Origin: Cyclobacteriaceae bacterium
GTDB lineage: Bacteria > Bacteroidota > Bacteroidia > Cytophagales > Cyclobacteriaceae
Direction: 5' to 3'
NCBI GenBank assembly: GCA_025363495.1
Contig: JANYDR010000181.1
Span: 1-11,644, forward strand
Length of the DNA: 11,644 nt
The notes beneath the pieces are model-generated. The model ran no database searches and was not told the origin of the DNA. It worked only from the letters and a program-made list of their open reading frames with translations. Of the stretch, positions 1 through 7,337 are shown piece after piece (position 1 is the stretch's first letter; the number at the start of each line of letters is the position of its first letter). The position numbers and the translations under genes are program-made.

Positions 1-2
1 TG

Positions 3-998
3 AAAGAGGAGAAGAGCAAAGTCGGTCCAGGTAATAAGATCAACGCATTTCTTTTCATGGCTTTTAGCATAATAAGCTTAGTTGGGTTTTTCTGGTATTC
101 TATTGTTCATTTTGATAAATACACTCTTCCGGTAGCATCTGAACACGGAATTATTACTGATGGACTCTTCTGGATTACTATGTGGATATGCGTTGGAGCG
201 TTCGCCATTATTTCAGTGGTCATGTTCTGGTTTACCTACAAATATCAGTACGACGAAAATCGCAAGGCGACATTCTTTTCCGACAGTCACAAGCTTGAGA
301 TTGTTTGGACATTAGTACCGGCAGTTGTTATGGCCTTGTTGATCTTCAGAGGGCTTCGCGTGTGGAATGATATTACCGGACCTGCTTCTAAAGACGCAGT
401 CGTTATCGAATTAATAGCTCAGCAGTTTGCCTGGACAGCCCGCTATCCCGGAAGCAAAGATGAAGAACTTGGTAAAGTTGATTTTAGACTAATTGATACT
501 TCAAACGAATTTGGACTTGATCTTACCGATAAAAATTCTTTTGATGATTTTAAATCACTGGAACTCCATCTTCCGGTTGATAAAGAGGTGTTGTTGAAAA
601 TCCGTGCGAAAGATGTGTTGCACAGCGTGTTCCTTCCTCACTTCCGTGTGAAGATGGACGCAGTTCCAGGTATGCAGACGGTTTTCAAATTCATTCCTAA
701 AAAAACCACGCAACAAATGCGCGAGGAAACGGGCAATCCGAATTTCAATTATGAAATGGCTTGTACTGAGATATGCGGAAAGGGCCACTTTTCAATGAGG
801 TTCCCGGTGATCGTCGAAGATGAAGATACCTTCAGAAAATGGAAGGCTTCGCAAGAGTCATGGTTGAAACAAAATCCTGACTATCTTAAAAATGTTCCTG
901 CAAACCTTCGTGAGTTTGCAATGATTAAAGCAGGCGTGGCACCTGACAATGGATCGCACGAGCAAGGAGTTATACAAGCTGTTACAATCGTTAAATAG
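3..998 (+). CDS. coxB: Cytochrome c oxidase subunit II (CuA subunit), 5' partial
   Basis: Receives electrons from cytochrome c at the binuclear CuA centre and passes them to heme a in CoxA; membrane-anchored with a periplasmic cupredoxin domain. Numbering from the Met at 57: an N-terminal membrane segment (about 1-20), then the two-helix hairpin of the family (about 37-62 and 81-103), then the cupredoxin domain. CuA ligands are all present: H189 (DVLHS), then C236, E238, C240, H244 and M247 in CTEICGKGHFSM. There is no CxxCH after the CuA site, so no fused cytochrome c domain. The frame stays open upstream of the Met at 57 to the window edge (18 more codons, charged, ending NAFLF), and the first membrane segment seems to begin before that Met. 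The true start therefore probably lies outside the window and the Met at 57 is internal. The next gene, coxA, starts 15 bp after the stop. Identity is secure; only the start is unknown. Confidence 0.96.
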   Translation, partial: KEEKSKVGPGNKINAFLFMAFSIISLVGFFWYSIVHFDKYTLPVASEHGIITDGLFWITMWICVGAFAIISVVMFWFTYKYQYDENRKATFFSDSHKLEIVWTLVPAVVMALLIFRGLRVWNDITGPASKDAVVIELIAQQFAWTARYPGSKDEELGKVDFRLIDTSNEFGLDLTDKNSFDDFKSLELHLPVDKEVLLKIRAKDVLHSVFLPHFRVKMDAVPGMQTVFKFIPKKTTQQMREETGNPNFNYEMACTEICGKGHFSMRFPVIVEDEDTFRKWKASQESWLKQNPDYLKNVPANLREFAMIKAGVAPDNGSHEQGVIQAVTIVK

Positions 999-1013
999 AA
1001 GACACAACACACA

Positions 1014-2897
1014 ATGGCAACCGTAGATATACACGTTAATTCAGAAGTTCACCACCACGATGATCACGAGCATGAGCACGAGCATCATGGTAATTTCTGG
1101 ACGAGTTACATTTTCTGTCAGGATCACAAAGTAATCGCTAAGCAATTCCTGATTACAGGTATGGCATGGGCACTTATTGGTGGTGTCCTTTCGGTGATCT
1201 TCCGCCTGCAACTGGGTTTTCCGGAAGCACAGCTTGAATGGCTGCGCCCTCTACTCGGTGGCTGGATAACAGAACAAGGAAAGCTTGACCCTGAATTTTA
1301 CCTGGCACTCGTTACCATGCACGGCACCATTATGGTGTTCTTTGTACTGACAGCAGGATTGAGTGGTACGTTCAGTAACTTCCTCATTCCACTTCAGGTG
1401 GGAGCAAGAGACATGGCTTCAGGATTCATGAACATGCTTTCATACTGGTTCTTCTTCCTGTCAAGTTCAGTAATGTTTACTTCTCTATTCATCTCAACAG
1501 GTCCTGCCGGTGGCGGATGGACAGTATATCCTCCACTCAGCGCGTTGCCTCAGGCTGTACAGGGCTCCGGCTTGGGTATGACACTTTGGTTGGTTTCGAT
1601 GGCGTTGTTTATCATTAGTACACTCCTTGGAGGTATTAACTATATCACAACGATCATCAACATGCGCACGCAGGGAATGTCATTTACCCGCATGCCGCTG
1701 ACGATTTGGGCATTCTTCTTTACGGCAGTTATTGGGTTGCTTTCATTCCCGGTATTGTTTGGTGCTGCATTGCTTTTGATTTTCGACCGCAGCTTCGGTA
1801 CAAGTTTTTACTTGTCAGACATTTATATTGGTGGTGAAGCACTGCCACACGTAGGAGGAAGCCCCATATTGTTCCAGCATTTATTCTGGTTCCTCGGACA
1901 CCCTGAAGTGTACATCGTGTTGCTTCCTGCTCTTGGAATTACCTCTGAGATCATTGCAACTAACTCACGCAAGCCAATCTTCGGATACAAAGCGATGGTG
2001 GGTTCAATGCTCTTCATTACAATCTTATCGTTTGTGGTATGGGCCCATCACATGTTTGTGACGGGAATGAATCCATTCCTGGGCTCTATCTTTACTCTAC
2101 TTACACTGATTATCGCTGTACCTTCTGCTGTTAAGATCTTTAATTATGTAACAACTCTCTGGAAAGGTAACATCAAGTTCACTGCAGCGATGATGTTCTC
2201 GATAGGATTGGTTTCATTCTTCCTTACCGGAGGTATCACGGGATTATTCCTTGGTAATTCAGCGGTAGATATTCAGTTGCATGATACATACTTTGTTGTA
2301 GCGCACTTTCACCTTGTAATGGGTAGTGCTTCATTCTTCGGTATGATAGCAGGTATTTATCATTGGTTCCCTAAAATGTTCGGTCGCATGATGGACGAGC
2401 GTCTTGGATCGATCCACTTCTGGTTAACCTTTGTTGGAGTTTACATGGTGTTCTTCCCGATGCATTATATTGGTATCGCAGGTTTCCCACGCAGATACTA
2501 TTCATGGACTAACTTTGAGACATTCAACTCATTTGCGGATTTGAATATGCTTGTAAGTATTGCAGCTATCATAACGTTGTCAGCACAGTTCATATTCCTG
2601 TTCAACTTCTTCTATAGCATCTTCCGTGGTAAGCTAGCTTCCGCTAATCCATGGGATTCTACAACCTTGGAGTGGACAACACCACGTCATCCTGGTCACG
2701 GAAACTGGATCGGAGATATACCAACAGTTTACCGCTGGCCATACGATTACAGCAAACCAGGAGCGAAAGAAGATTTCATTCCTCAGACAATCCCTTACTC
2801 AGAAACTCCTGAATCTAATTTGCCTCATGAGAATGAGCTGATTAAACTGGAGATGGGTAACACGGGAGCTATTACTATCGACGAGAAAAAGCACTGA
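1014..2897 (+). CDS. coxA: Cytochrome c oxidase subunit I (heme a, a3, CuB)
   Basis: Catalytic subunit of the heme-copper oxidase: reduces O2 to water and pumps protons. The protein has 627 residues and about 12 membrane helices. Visible ligands: H103 (TMHGT) and H433 for heme a, H431 for heme a3 (VVAHFH), and H296, H345 and H346 for CuB. Y300 in GHPEVY is the cross-link tyrosine. D-channel residues D133 and N140 and the helix VI E298 mark an A1-type enzyme; K374 (VPSAVKIFNY) is the K-channel lysine, with Ser where many homologs have Thr three residues before. R493-R494 matches the arginine pair at the heme propionates. The N-terminus (residues 7-25) is very rich in His, Asp and Glu, and the C-terminal tail of about 75 residues is hydrophilic. 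The ATG at 1014 is the first in frame after coxB, and ctaA follows 15 bp after the stop, consistent with one transcript. Confidence 0.98.
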   Translation: MATVDIHVNSEVHHHDDHEHEHEHHGNFWTSYIFCQDHKVIAKQFLITGMAWALIGGVLSVIFRLQLGFPEAQLEWLRPLLGGWITEQGKLDPEFYLALVTMHGTIMVFFVLTAGLSGTFSNFLIPLQVGARDMASGFMNMLSYWFFFLSSSVMFTSLFISTGPAGGGWTVYPPLSALPQAVQGSGLGMTLWLVSMALFIISTLLGGINYITTIINMRTQGMSFTRMPLTIWAFFFTAVIGLLSFPVLFGAALLLIFDRSFGTSFYLSDIYIGGEALPHVGGSPILFQHLFWFLGHPEVYIVLLPALGITSEIIATNSRKPIFGYKAMVGSMLFITILSFVVWAHHMFVTGMNPFLGSIFTLLTLIIAVPSAVKIFNYVTTLWKGNIKFTAAMMFSIGLVSFFLTGGITGLFLGNSAVDIQLHDTYFVVAHFHLVMGSASFFGMIAGIYHWFPKMFGRMMDERLGSIHFWLTFVGVYMVFFPMHYIGIAGFPRRYYSWTNFETFNSFADLNMLVSIAAIITLSAQFIFLFNFFYSIFRGKLASANPWDSTTLEWTTPRHPGHGNWIGDIPTVYRWPYDYSKPGAKEDFIPQTIPYSETPESNLPHENELIKLEMGNTGAITIDEKKH

Positions 2898-2911
2898 GCA
2901 ATAAGAAGTAA

Positions 2912-3955
2912 TTGAGCTCAACAGCGACCAGGCGTTTTCATAAGCTAAGCTTATCGACCCTGGTCGCTGTTTATATTTTAGTGCTTGTTGGTGGAGTTGT
3001 CAGAAGTACCGGTTCCGGAATGGGCTGCCCTGATTGGCCAAAGTGTTTTGGGAAGTGGGTACCGCCAACTTCTGTAAGCCAGCTTCCAGAGAATTACAAA
3101 GAGCAGTACGCTTCCTATCGTGACAAGAAAAACCAGAAATTTGCCCGTTATCTATCCTTAATCGGTCTTCAGAAAACCTCTCAAAAAATTCTTGCGGATA
3201 AATCCATTACAGTCGAAGCTGATTTTAACGCTTCAAAAACGTGGGTAGAATATTTGAACAGGGTAGTTGGAGTGCTCATTGGTCTTATGATAATTGCACT
3301 TTTCATCGCCTCGTTTAAGATACGATCTGAATACCCTCAACTTTTCAAAGGATCATTGATTGTATTAATTCTTGTTATTATTCAAGGCTGGTTTGGGTCT
3401 ATTGTAGTCTCTACGAATCTAACTTCCTGGACAGTCACAATTCACATGTTCCTGGCACTCGTAATTGTTGCCATTCTTGTGTGGCTGATGGTTAGGTCGA
3501 AGGAGGATCCTTCGTTTGAGTTTTCCGCCAACAAGAACAAAGCCGGGCTTAAGATCTGGCTATTGGTAGGAATAATTCTGATCTTAATTCAGACCTTCCT
3601 TGGAACTCAGGTTCGGGAAACATTGGACCGTTTGGCAGCAACGTTAAGCCGTGAGGAGTGGATTCCCAATGCGGGAGTCGATTTCATCGTCCACCGTACC
3701 TTTTCGTGGATGGTTCTTTTAGTACCGGTTGTTTTGTGGCTAAAACTTCGCAAAACAACCTCCGAAATGTCTTTAACCCTTGTGCCTTTCCTGTTAATTT
3801 TGTCGTCCGTAATAACGGGCACTGTGATGGCTTACTTTGCCGTCCCTTCCTTCCTCCAACCAATTCATTTATTGCTGGCGGTCGTGACGTTTGGATGGTT
3901 ATTTCAGGTCTATTTGCAGTTGAACAATGGGTCGCCGGCAGTGTTTAAAAATTGA
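2912..3955 (+). CDS. ctaA: Heme A synthase (COX15/CtaA family)
   Basis: Oxidises the C8 methyl of heme O to a formyl group, giving heme A for CoxA. The protein has 347 residues and about eight membrane helices in two four-helix halves. The N-terminal RSTGSGMGCPDWPKCFG block carries the cysteine pair (C39, C45) of the first outer loop. Histidines H178 (VTIHMF), H261 (FIVHRTF) and H319 (QPIHLL) match three of the four family heme ligands. At the first position, where the family usually reads ExxHR, this protein reads EYLNR: E113 is kept and N116 replaces His. The start must be TTG at 2912: an in-frame stop sits directly before it (2909-2911) and the first in-frame ATG lies beyond the first helix. 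The AAGAAG just upstream could serve as a weak ribosome site. It lies between coxA and ctaB, one base before the ctaB start, so translation is probably coupled. Confidence 0.93.
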   Translation: MSSTATRRFHKLSLSTLVAVYILVLVGGVVRSTGSGMGCPDWPKCFGKWVPPTSVSQLPENYKEQYASYRDKKNQKFARYLSLIGLQKTSQKILADKSITVEADFNASKTWVEYLNRVVGVLIGLMIIALFIASFKIRSEYPQLFKGSLIVLILVIIQGWFGSIVVSTNLTSWTVTIHMFLALVIVAILVWLMVRSKEDPSFEFSANKNKAGLKIWLLVGIILILIQTFLGTQVRETLDRLAATLSREEWIPNAGVDFIVHRTFSWMVLLVPVVLWLKLRKTTSEMSLTLVPFLLILSSVITGTVMAYFAVPSFLQPIHLLLAVVTFGWLFQVYLQLNNGSPAVFKN

Positions 3956-3956
3956 T

Positions 3957-4850
3957 ATGATATTAAGAGACGAAAGCTTAACCACCATCAGCGCAGCAGT
4001 GAAATCACGTGCTTACTGGGAATTGCTGAAACCAAGGCTATCCCTGTTGATCGCGTTTTCATGTGCTTTTGGCTACGGATTAGCAACACGTGGTGCTATG
4101 GACTGGTTTATCCTGATCATTCTTTCAATAGCTGGTTTCTTACTTTCCGGTGCATCTGGAGCAATCAACCAGGTGATCGAAAGAGATTATGACGCGTTGA
4201 TGAACCGTACTAAATCGCGTCCACTCCCTACGCATAAGTTGACCGTTTCAGAAGCATTGGTCTTCGCCGGACTTTGTGCGATTACAAGCCTTTTGCTTTT
4301 GTGGAGGTTTACCAACATGCTTACAGTTTTATTATCGATTCTATCCTTGTTGCTGTACTGCTTTGTCTATACACCACTTAAACGAGTGGGGCCAGTCGCT
4401 GTTTTTGTAGGTGCTTTTCCAGGAGCATTACCTCCGTTGCTGGGATGGGTTGCTGCGACCGGAGAGATCACACACGAAGCATTGATCATTTTCGGCATTC
4501 AATTCATCTGGCAGTTTCCGCACTTCTGGGCTATCGCCTGGGTAGCGGATGAGGATTATAAAAGGGCGGGCTTTAAATTATTACCATCTGGTGGTGGAAA
4601 GGATCTGAATACTGCGGTCCAGATAATGATCTATACGATGTTCCTGATTCCGCTAGGATTGTTGCCAGCGCAGTTTGGAATTACCGGACTGAATTCAGCC
4701 ATCGTAGCGACCATTTGCGGTGTGGCATTTTTTGCGCAGACATTTTCATTGTTAAAAACTGGTAGTCGTCAGTCTGCTTTGAGAATTATGTTTGGCTCAT
4801 TTATTTATTTGCCGATCGTACAGATCGCATACTTATTGGATAAAGTTTAA
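3957..4850 (+). CDS. ctaB: Protoheme IX farnesyltransferase (heme O synthase)
   Basis: UbiA-family prenyltransferase that attaches a farnesyl group to heme B, giving heme O, the substrate of CtaA. The protein has 297 residues and about nine membrane helices. The first Asp-rich motif has N71 followed by D77-Y78-D79 and then MNRTKSRPLP; the second is DEDYKRAGFKLLP from D198. Both are typical of heme O synthases as opposed to other UbiA enzymes. The ATG at 3957 is preferred because it lies one base after the ctaA stop and gives the usual N-terminal length before SRAYWELLKPRL. An upstream in-frame ATG at 3927 lies inside ctaA and would add ten residues. A 137-bp gap follows before the cox3 pair. 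Confidence 0.95.
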   Translation: MILRDESLTTISAAVKSRAYWELLKPRLSLLIAFSCAFGYGLATRGAMDWFILIILSIAGFLLSGASGAINQVIERDYDALMNRTKSRPLPTHKLTVSEALVFAGLCAITSLLLLWRFTNMLTVLLSILSLLLYCFVYTPLKRVGPVAVFVGAFPGALPPLLGWVAATGEITHEALIIFGIQFIWQFPHFWAIAWVADEDYKRAGFKLLPSGGGKDLNTAVQIMIYTMFLIPLGLLPAQFGITGLNSAIVATICGVAFFAQTFSLLKTGSRQSALRIMFGSFIYLPIVQIAYLLDKV

Positions 4851-4870
4851 GTAGTGTTAATGCATTTTGA

Positions 4871-4937
4871 ACCACATATGCACATAGAAGACATAGGAAC
4901 TAATAGCAGACAAATAAGCTATGTGTCCTATGTGATT
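4871..4937. repeat. Inverted repeat built of CACATAG units in the ctaB-cox3 gap
   Basis: The left arm 4881-4896 (CACATAGAAGACATAG) pairs with 4919-4934 (CTATGTGTCCTATGTG) at 14 of 16 positions across a 22-nt loop. A further CACATATG unit at 4873-4880 allows an alternative, bulged pairing of the first two left units with the right arm. Each arm is thus a short tandem series of the same heptamer. No run of T follows closely enough for a standard intrinsic terminator. From memory, intergenic elements of this CACATAG/CTATGTG type recur in Bacteroidetes genomes; that is recollection, not a search. It may be a dispersed palindromic repeat or an mRNA hairpin between ctaB and cox3. The rest of the gap (4851-4987) shows no gene. 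Confidence 0.7.
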
Positions 4938-4987
4938 AAATTTTTCTGTGTTTAGATTCGTGGGCTAGATTATTAAAGAAACCGGTT

Positions 4988-5581
4988 ATGGAAAATACCT
5001 TGAGGAGTGAGATGAAGATAGTGGAGGAGCCGAAGAAGCCTCTTTCGATGCATCCTAAAAAGTTTGCGATGTGGTTGTTTATGGGGAGCGTGATGATGCT
5101 GTTTGCATCGTTAACTTCTGCGTATATCGTACGTCAGGCAGAGGGAAACTGGCTATACTTTGAATTGCCTGCGTTGTTTTATTACACAACGGCAATCATT
5201 TTTGTTAGTAGCGTCACTATGCAGTGGGCATACTTTGCGGCTAAAAGGAATGAGGTTGGCCTTGTTAAAACATTGGTTATAATCACATCAGTGCTTGGTG
5301 TTGCCTTTTTGGTCGGACAATTTCTTGCCTGGGGTGACCTTGTGAGAAACAGTATCCATTTTGTGGGAAATCCATCGGGATCTTTCTTATATGTTATCAC
5401 AGGACTTCACGGTTTGCACATCGTAAGTGCTGTGATCTTCCTGCTAATTGTATTGAATTCAGCGGTCAAACTGCGGATACATTCTAAAAACATGGCCCAA
5501 ATGGAAATGTGCACCACATATTGGCACTTTCTGGGGGTTCTTTGGATCTATTTATTCATATTTTTATTAGTATTTCGGTAA
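4988..5581 (+). CDS. Cytochrome c oxidase subunit III, first paralog (short form)
   Basis: COX3-family membrane protein of the oxidase core, of 197 residues with about five helices, corresponding to the short form that lacks the two N-terminal helices of longer COX3 proteins. Family signatures are TGLHGLH (ending at H144) and TTYWHFLGVLW (from T176). Two family acidic positions are changed compared with the second paralog downstream: S34 in LFMGSVMM where the neighbour has MSDAF, and G183 in YWHFLG where the neighbour has YWHFVD. The N-terminus is a hydrophilic stretch of about 25 residues, charged and rich in Lys and Glu. The ATG at 4988 is the natural start, with TTAAAGAAA upstream and no strong ribosome site. 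The second cox3 begins 71 bp downstream. Both subunits probably enter the same complex, but the sequence cannot show this. Confidence 0.92.
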   Translation: MENTLRSEMKIVEEPKKPLSMHPKKFAMWLFMGSVMMLFASLTSAYIVRQAEGNWLYFELPALFYYTTAIIFVSSVTMQWAYFAAKRNEVGLVKTLVIITSVLGVAFLVGQFLAWGDLVRNSIHFVGNPSGSFLYVITGLHGLHIVSAVIFLLIVLNSAVKLRIHSKNMAQMEMCTTYWHFLGVLWIYLFIFLLVFR

Positions 5582-5652
5582 AATCCCAATTGGTAATTTA
5601 TCGATTCAGTAGTAGATTAGCCCCTGTTTAGAAACCTGTAAAACTCTCCTCT

Positions 5653-6426
5653 ATGTCACAAACAACAGCCGCAGTTTCCCATGGTAAAAGTGTATGGGAT
5701 GGCGGTACTTCCCCCATGGGAGTGAGCTATGGCAAGCTCATGATGTGGTTCTTCCTCATGTCTGATGCGTTCACATTTTCGGGCTTGTTGATTACCTACG
5801 GATTGGTAAGATCATCCAATCCTGCCTATACGGGAGCAGTAAAAGACTTTGTATTCTCGCCAAATTACTGGCCTATTCCAGAGAAGGTATTTGAAGCTGT
5901 GCCGTTCCTTCACGGATATTCTCTTCCTCTTGTTTTTGTTGGTATCATGACATTCGTTCTCATCATGAGTTCGGTTACAATGGTACTGGCGGTGGAGGCG
6001 GGCCATCGTATGGACCAAAAGGCTGTTGAAAAATGGATGCTTTGGACCATCCTTGGAGGTATGACTTTCTTAGGATGTCAGGCCTGGGAGTGGACTCACT
6101 TCATCGTTGGAACTGAATCGGGAACTATTCTCAATCAAGTTGTTAACGGACAGCTTGTGCCACGAACGGTGGCGACCCACGGAGCTGTTTTAGTTGAAAA
6201 TCAATATGGCCCTCCCGCATTTGCTGACTTCTTTTTCTTTATCACTGGCTTTCACGGCTTCCACGTTTTCACGGGAGTGCTCTTTAACTTTTTGATTTTT
6301 TATAATACGGTGACAGGTGTGTATGCACGTCGCGGTCATTATGAAATGGTTGAAAAAGTTGGTTTATACTGGCACTTTGTGGACCTCGTCTGGGTGTTTG
6401 TATTTACGTTCTTCTACCTTGTTTAA
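5653..6426 (+). CDS. Cytochrome c oxidase subunit III, second paralog
   Basis: COX3-family protein of 257 residues, about 60 longer than its upstream neighbour. Signatures are FFLMSDAFTFS (D38), TGFHGFH (H201, H204) and LYWHFVDLVWVF (D244). The acidic residues expected in this family are retained, so this looks like the more conventional copy. The extra length comes mainly from two hydrophilic loops, about residues 53-90 (between the first two helices) and about 151-190 (before the HGFH helix). About five membrane helices are visible. Short runs such as MSD and YWHFVD recall CyoC/CtaE proteins. The ATG at 5653 follows a 71-bp spacer without a clear hairpin or ribosome site, and the subunit IV gene starts 21 bp after the stop codon. 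Confidence 0.94.
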   Translation: MSQTTAAVSHGKSVWDGGTSPMGVSYGKLMMWFFLMSDAFTFSGLLITYGLVRSSNPAYTGAVKDFVFSPNYWPIPEKVFEAVPFLHGYSLPLVFVGIMTFVLIMSSVTMVLAVEAGHRMDQKAVEKWMLWTILGGMTFLGCQAWEWTHFIVGTESGTILNQVVNGQLVPRTVATHGAVLVENQYGPPAFADFFFFITGFHGFHVFTGVLFNFLIFYNTVTGVYARRGHYEMVEKVGLYWHFVDLVWVFVFTFFYLV

Positions 6427-6446
6427 TCGTTAATTAAAAAGATATC

Positions 6447-6767
6447 ATGTCACACCATCAAGAACCACAGATAACTGTTCTTCCTCCGGATACCGAGAAA
6501 ATTGCCAAACTTTGGAAGACTGCAGGAATTCTTCTGGCAATAACCGTAGTAGAATTTATCATAGCTTTCACCTTGCCACATGGAGCTGCAAAGACATTTC
6601 TCTTTGTTATACTCACGCTTGTTAAAGCAGGATACATTGTAGGTGAATTTATGCACCTTCGTTATGAAGTAAAGGTACTTTTCTGGGCAGTGCTAATGCC
6701 AATGATTTTTATCGGTTGGATGCTCGTTGCTTTTGTTTATGAAGGCACGAAGATTATAAGAATATAA
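6447..6767 (+). CDS. Cytochrome c oxidase subunit IV (prokaryotic COX4/CyoD-like)
   Basis: Small three-helix subunit of bacterial heme-copper oxidases, thought to help assembly or stability; it carries no cofactor. The protein has 106 residues, with helices at about 24-44, 49-69 and 76-98. The family pattern is visible in VVEFIIAF in the first helix and KAGYIVGEFMHL in the second. The ATG at 6447 follows an A-rich spacer with no obvious Shine-Dalgarno site. It is the last structural oxidase gene: a strong intrinsic terminator lies 29 bp downstream. Confidence 0.92.
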   Translation: MSHHQEPQITVLPPDTEKIAKLWKTAGILLAITVVEFIIAFTLPHGAAKTFLFVILTLVKAGYIVGEFMHLRYEVKVLFWAVLMPMIFIGWMLVAFVYEGTKIIRI

Positions 6768-6796
6768 CACGAACGATATTTTAGTTTTAGTAAGGG

Positions 6797-6826
6797 GGCT
6801 AAGGTTGAAGAACTTTAGCCTTTTTT
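6797..6826 (+). terminator. Rho-independent terminator after the oxidase structural genes
   Basis: Stem GGCTAAGGTT (6797-6806) pairs with AACTTTAGCC (6811-6820) over a GAAG tetraloop, with nine Watson-Crick pairs and one G-U pair, followed directly by six T. The geometry is classic. It sits between the subunit IV gene and the SCO-like gene, so the accessory genes downstream depend on read-through or on a promoter that I could not identify. Confidence 0.9.
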
Positions 6827-6841
6827 AGTTAACCCAACCAG

Positions 6842-7336
6842 TTGAAAAAGCCCCTCTATTTATTTCTTGCTTTGCTCTTACCAGGCTTGATATTCGTCTT
6901 TCTTAAGTTTGCCGGTAAAAATGAATTTAAGGTTCCTGTATTTCATGAACTGGGAGTAGAGAGTGTTCCATCAGGCTGTGCCTTACAGTACGGATCACCT
7001 TATCATCTTCCGGATTCCCTTCGCTCCGTATTAGAACTCAACCGTGACGTTAACGTCGTCGTATTTCCGGCGGAGCATTTGGACTTTCATAAACTGAAGT
7101 CGGCAATTGACGATGAATTTGGTGCCGGAGCCGTTGGGTTAACGGACGTCCACTCTTTTACAAAAGATAGTATTCGCTTACTTAATTGGAAGAAATGCGT
7201 TTTTCTTCTGAACGATCCATCTCAATCAGTGTTAATTGATAATGAGGGTAAGTTCCGAGGTTATTATGACTTGCGCTCACGAGAAGAGGTTGATAGATTG
7301 AGAGTTGAATTAAAGATTTTATTGAAAAAATTCTGA
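6842..7336 (+). CDS. SCO1/SenC-like protein lacking the copper site
   Basis: One N-terminal membrane anchor (about residues 4-23) and a short extracytoplasmic domain; 164 residues in all, against roughly 200 or more for usual SCO proteins. The C-terminal part, SVLIDNEGKFRGYYD followed by SREEVDRL and ELKILLKKF (about 128-164), strongly recalls the end of SCO1/SenC proteins, which deliver copper to CuA. The thioredoxin-like CxxxC motif is absent. Only two cysteines exist in the mature part (C46, C119), far apart, and the section that should hold the motif reads VNVVVFPAEHLDF. A normal SCO copper site cannot form, so the role is unknown; it could be a structural or regulatory relative, or a family with other ligands. 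The TTG start at 6842 is forced, because an in-frame stop lies at 6830-6832 and the anchor follows at once. It starts just after the terminator and ends one base before the DUF420 gene. Confidence 0.7.
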   Translation: MKKPLYLFLALLLPGLIFVFLKFAGKNEFKVPVFHELGVESVPSGCALQYGSPYHLPDSLRSVLELNRDVNVVVFPAEHLDFHKLKSAIDDEFGAGAVGLTDVHSFTKDSIRLLNWKKCVFLLNDPSQSVLIDNEGKFRGYYDLRSREEVDRLRVELKILLKKF

Positions 7337-7337
7337 G

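Noticed and set aside
3658..3948. 96-codon open frame on the + strand inside ctaA
   Set aside because: It lies wholly within ctaA in another frame and has no recognisable domain; ctaA accounts for the sequence.
3927..3956. Upstream ATG of ctaB adding ten residues
   Set aside because: It sits inside the ctaA coding end; the ATG at 3957, one base after the ctaA stop, fits coupling and the usual N-terminal length.
4964..4975. Candidate Bacteroidetes-type -7 promoter element before the first cox3
   Set aside because: The best match, TAGATTCG (4953-4960), has one mismatch to TAnnTTTG and no well-spaced -33 TTG was found, so I do not call a promoter.
5582..5652. Possible short palindrome around CCCAATTGG and a TAGTAGATTA string also seen near 8515
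   Set aside because: Matches are short and AT-rich and could occur by chance; no stem of useful length or T run is present.
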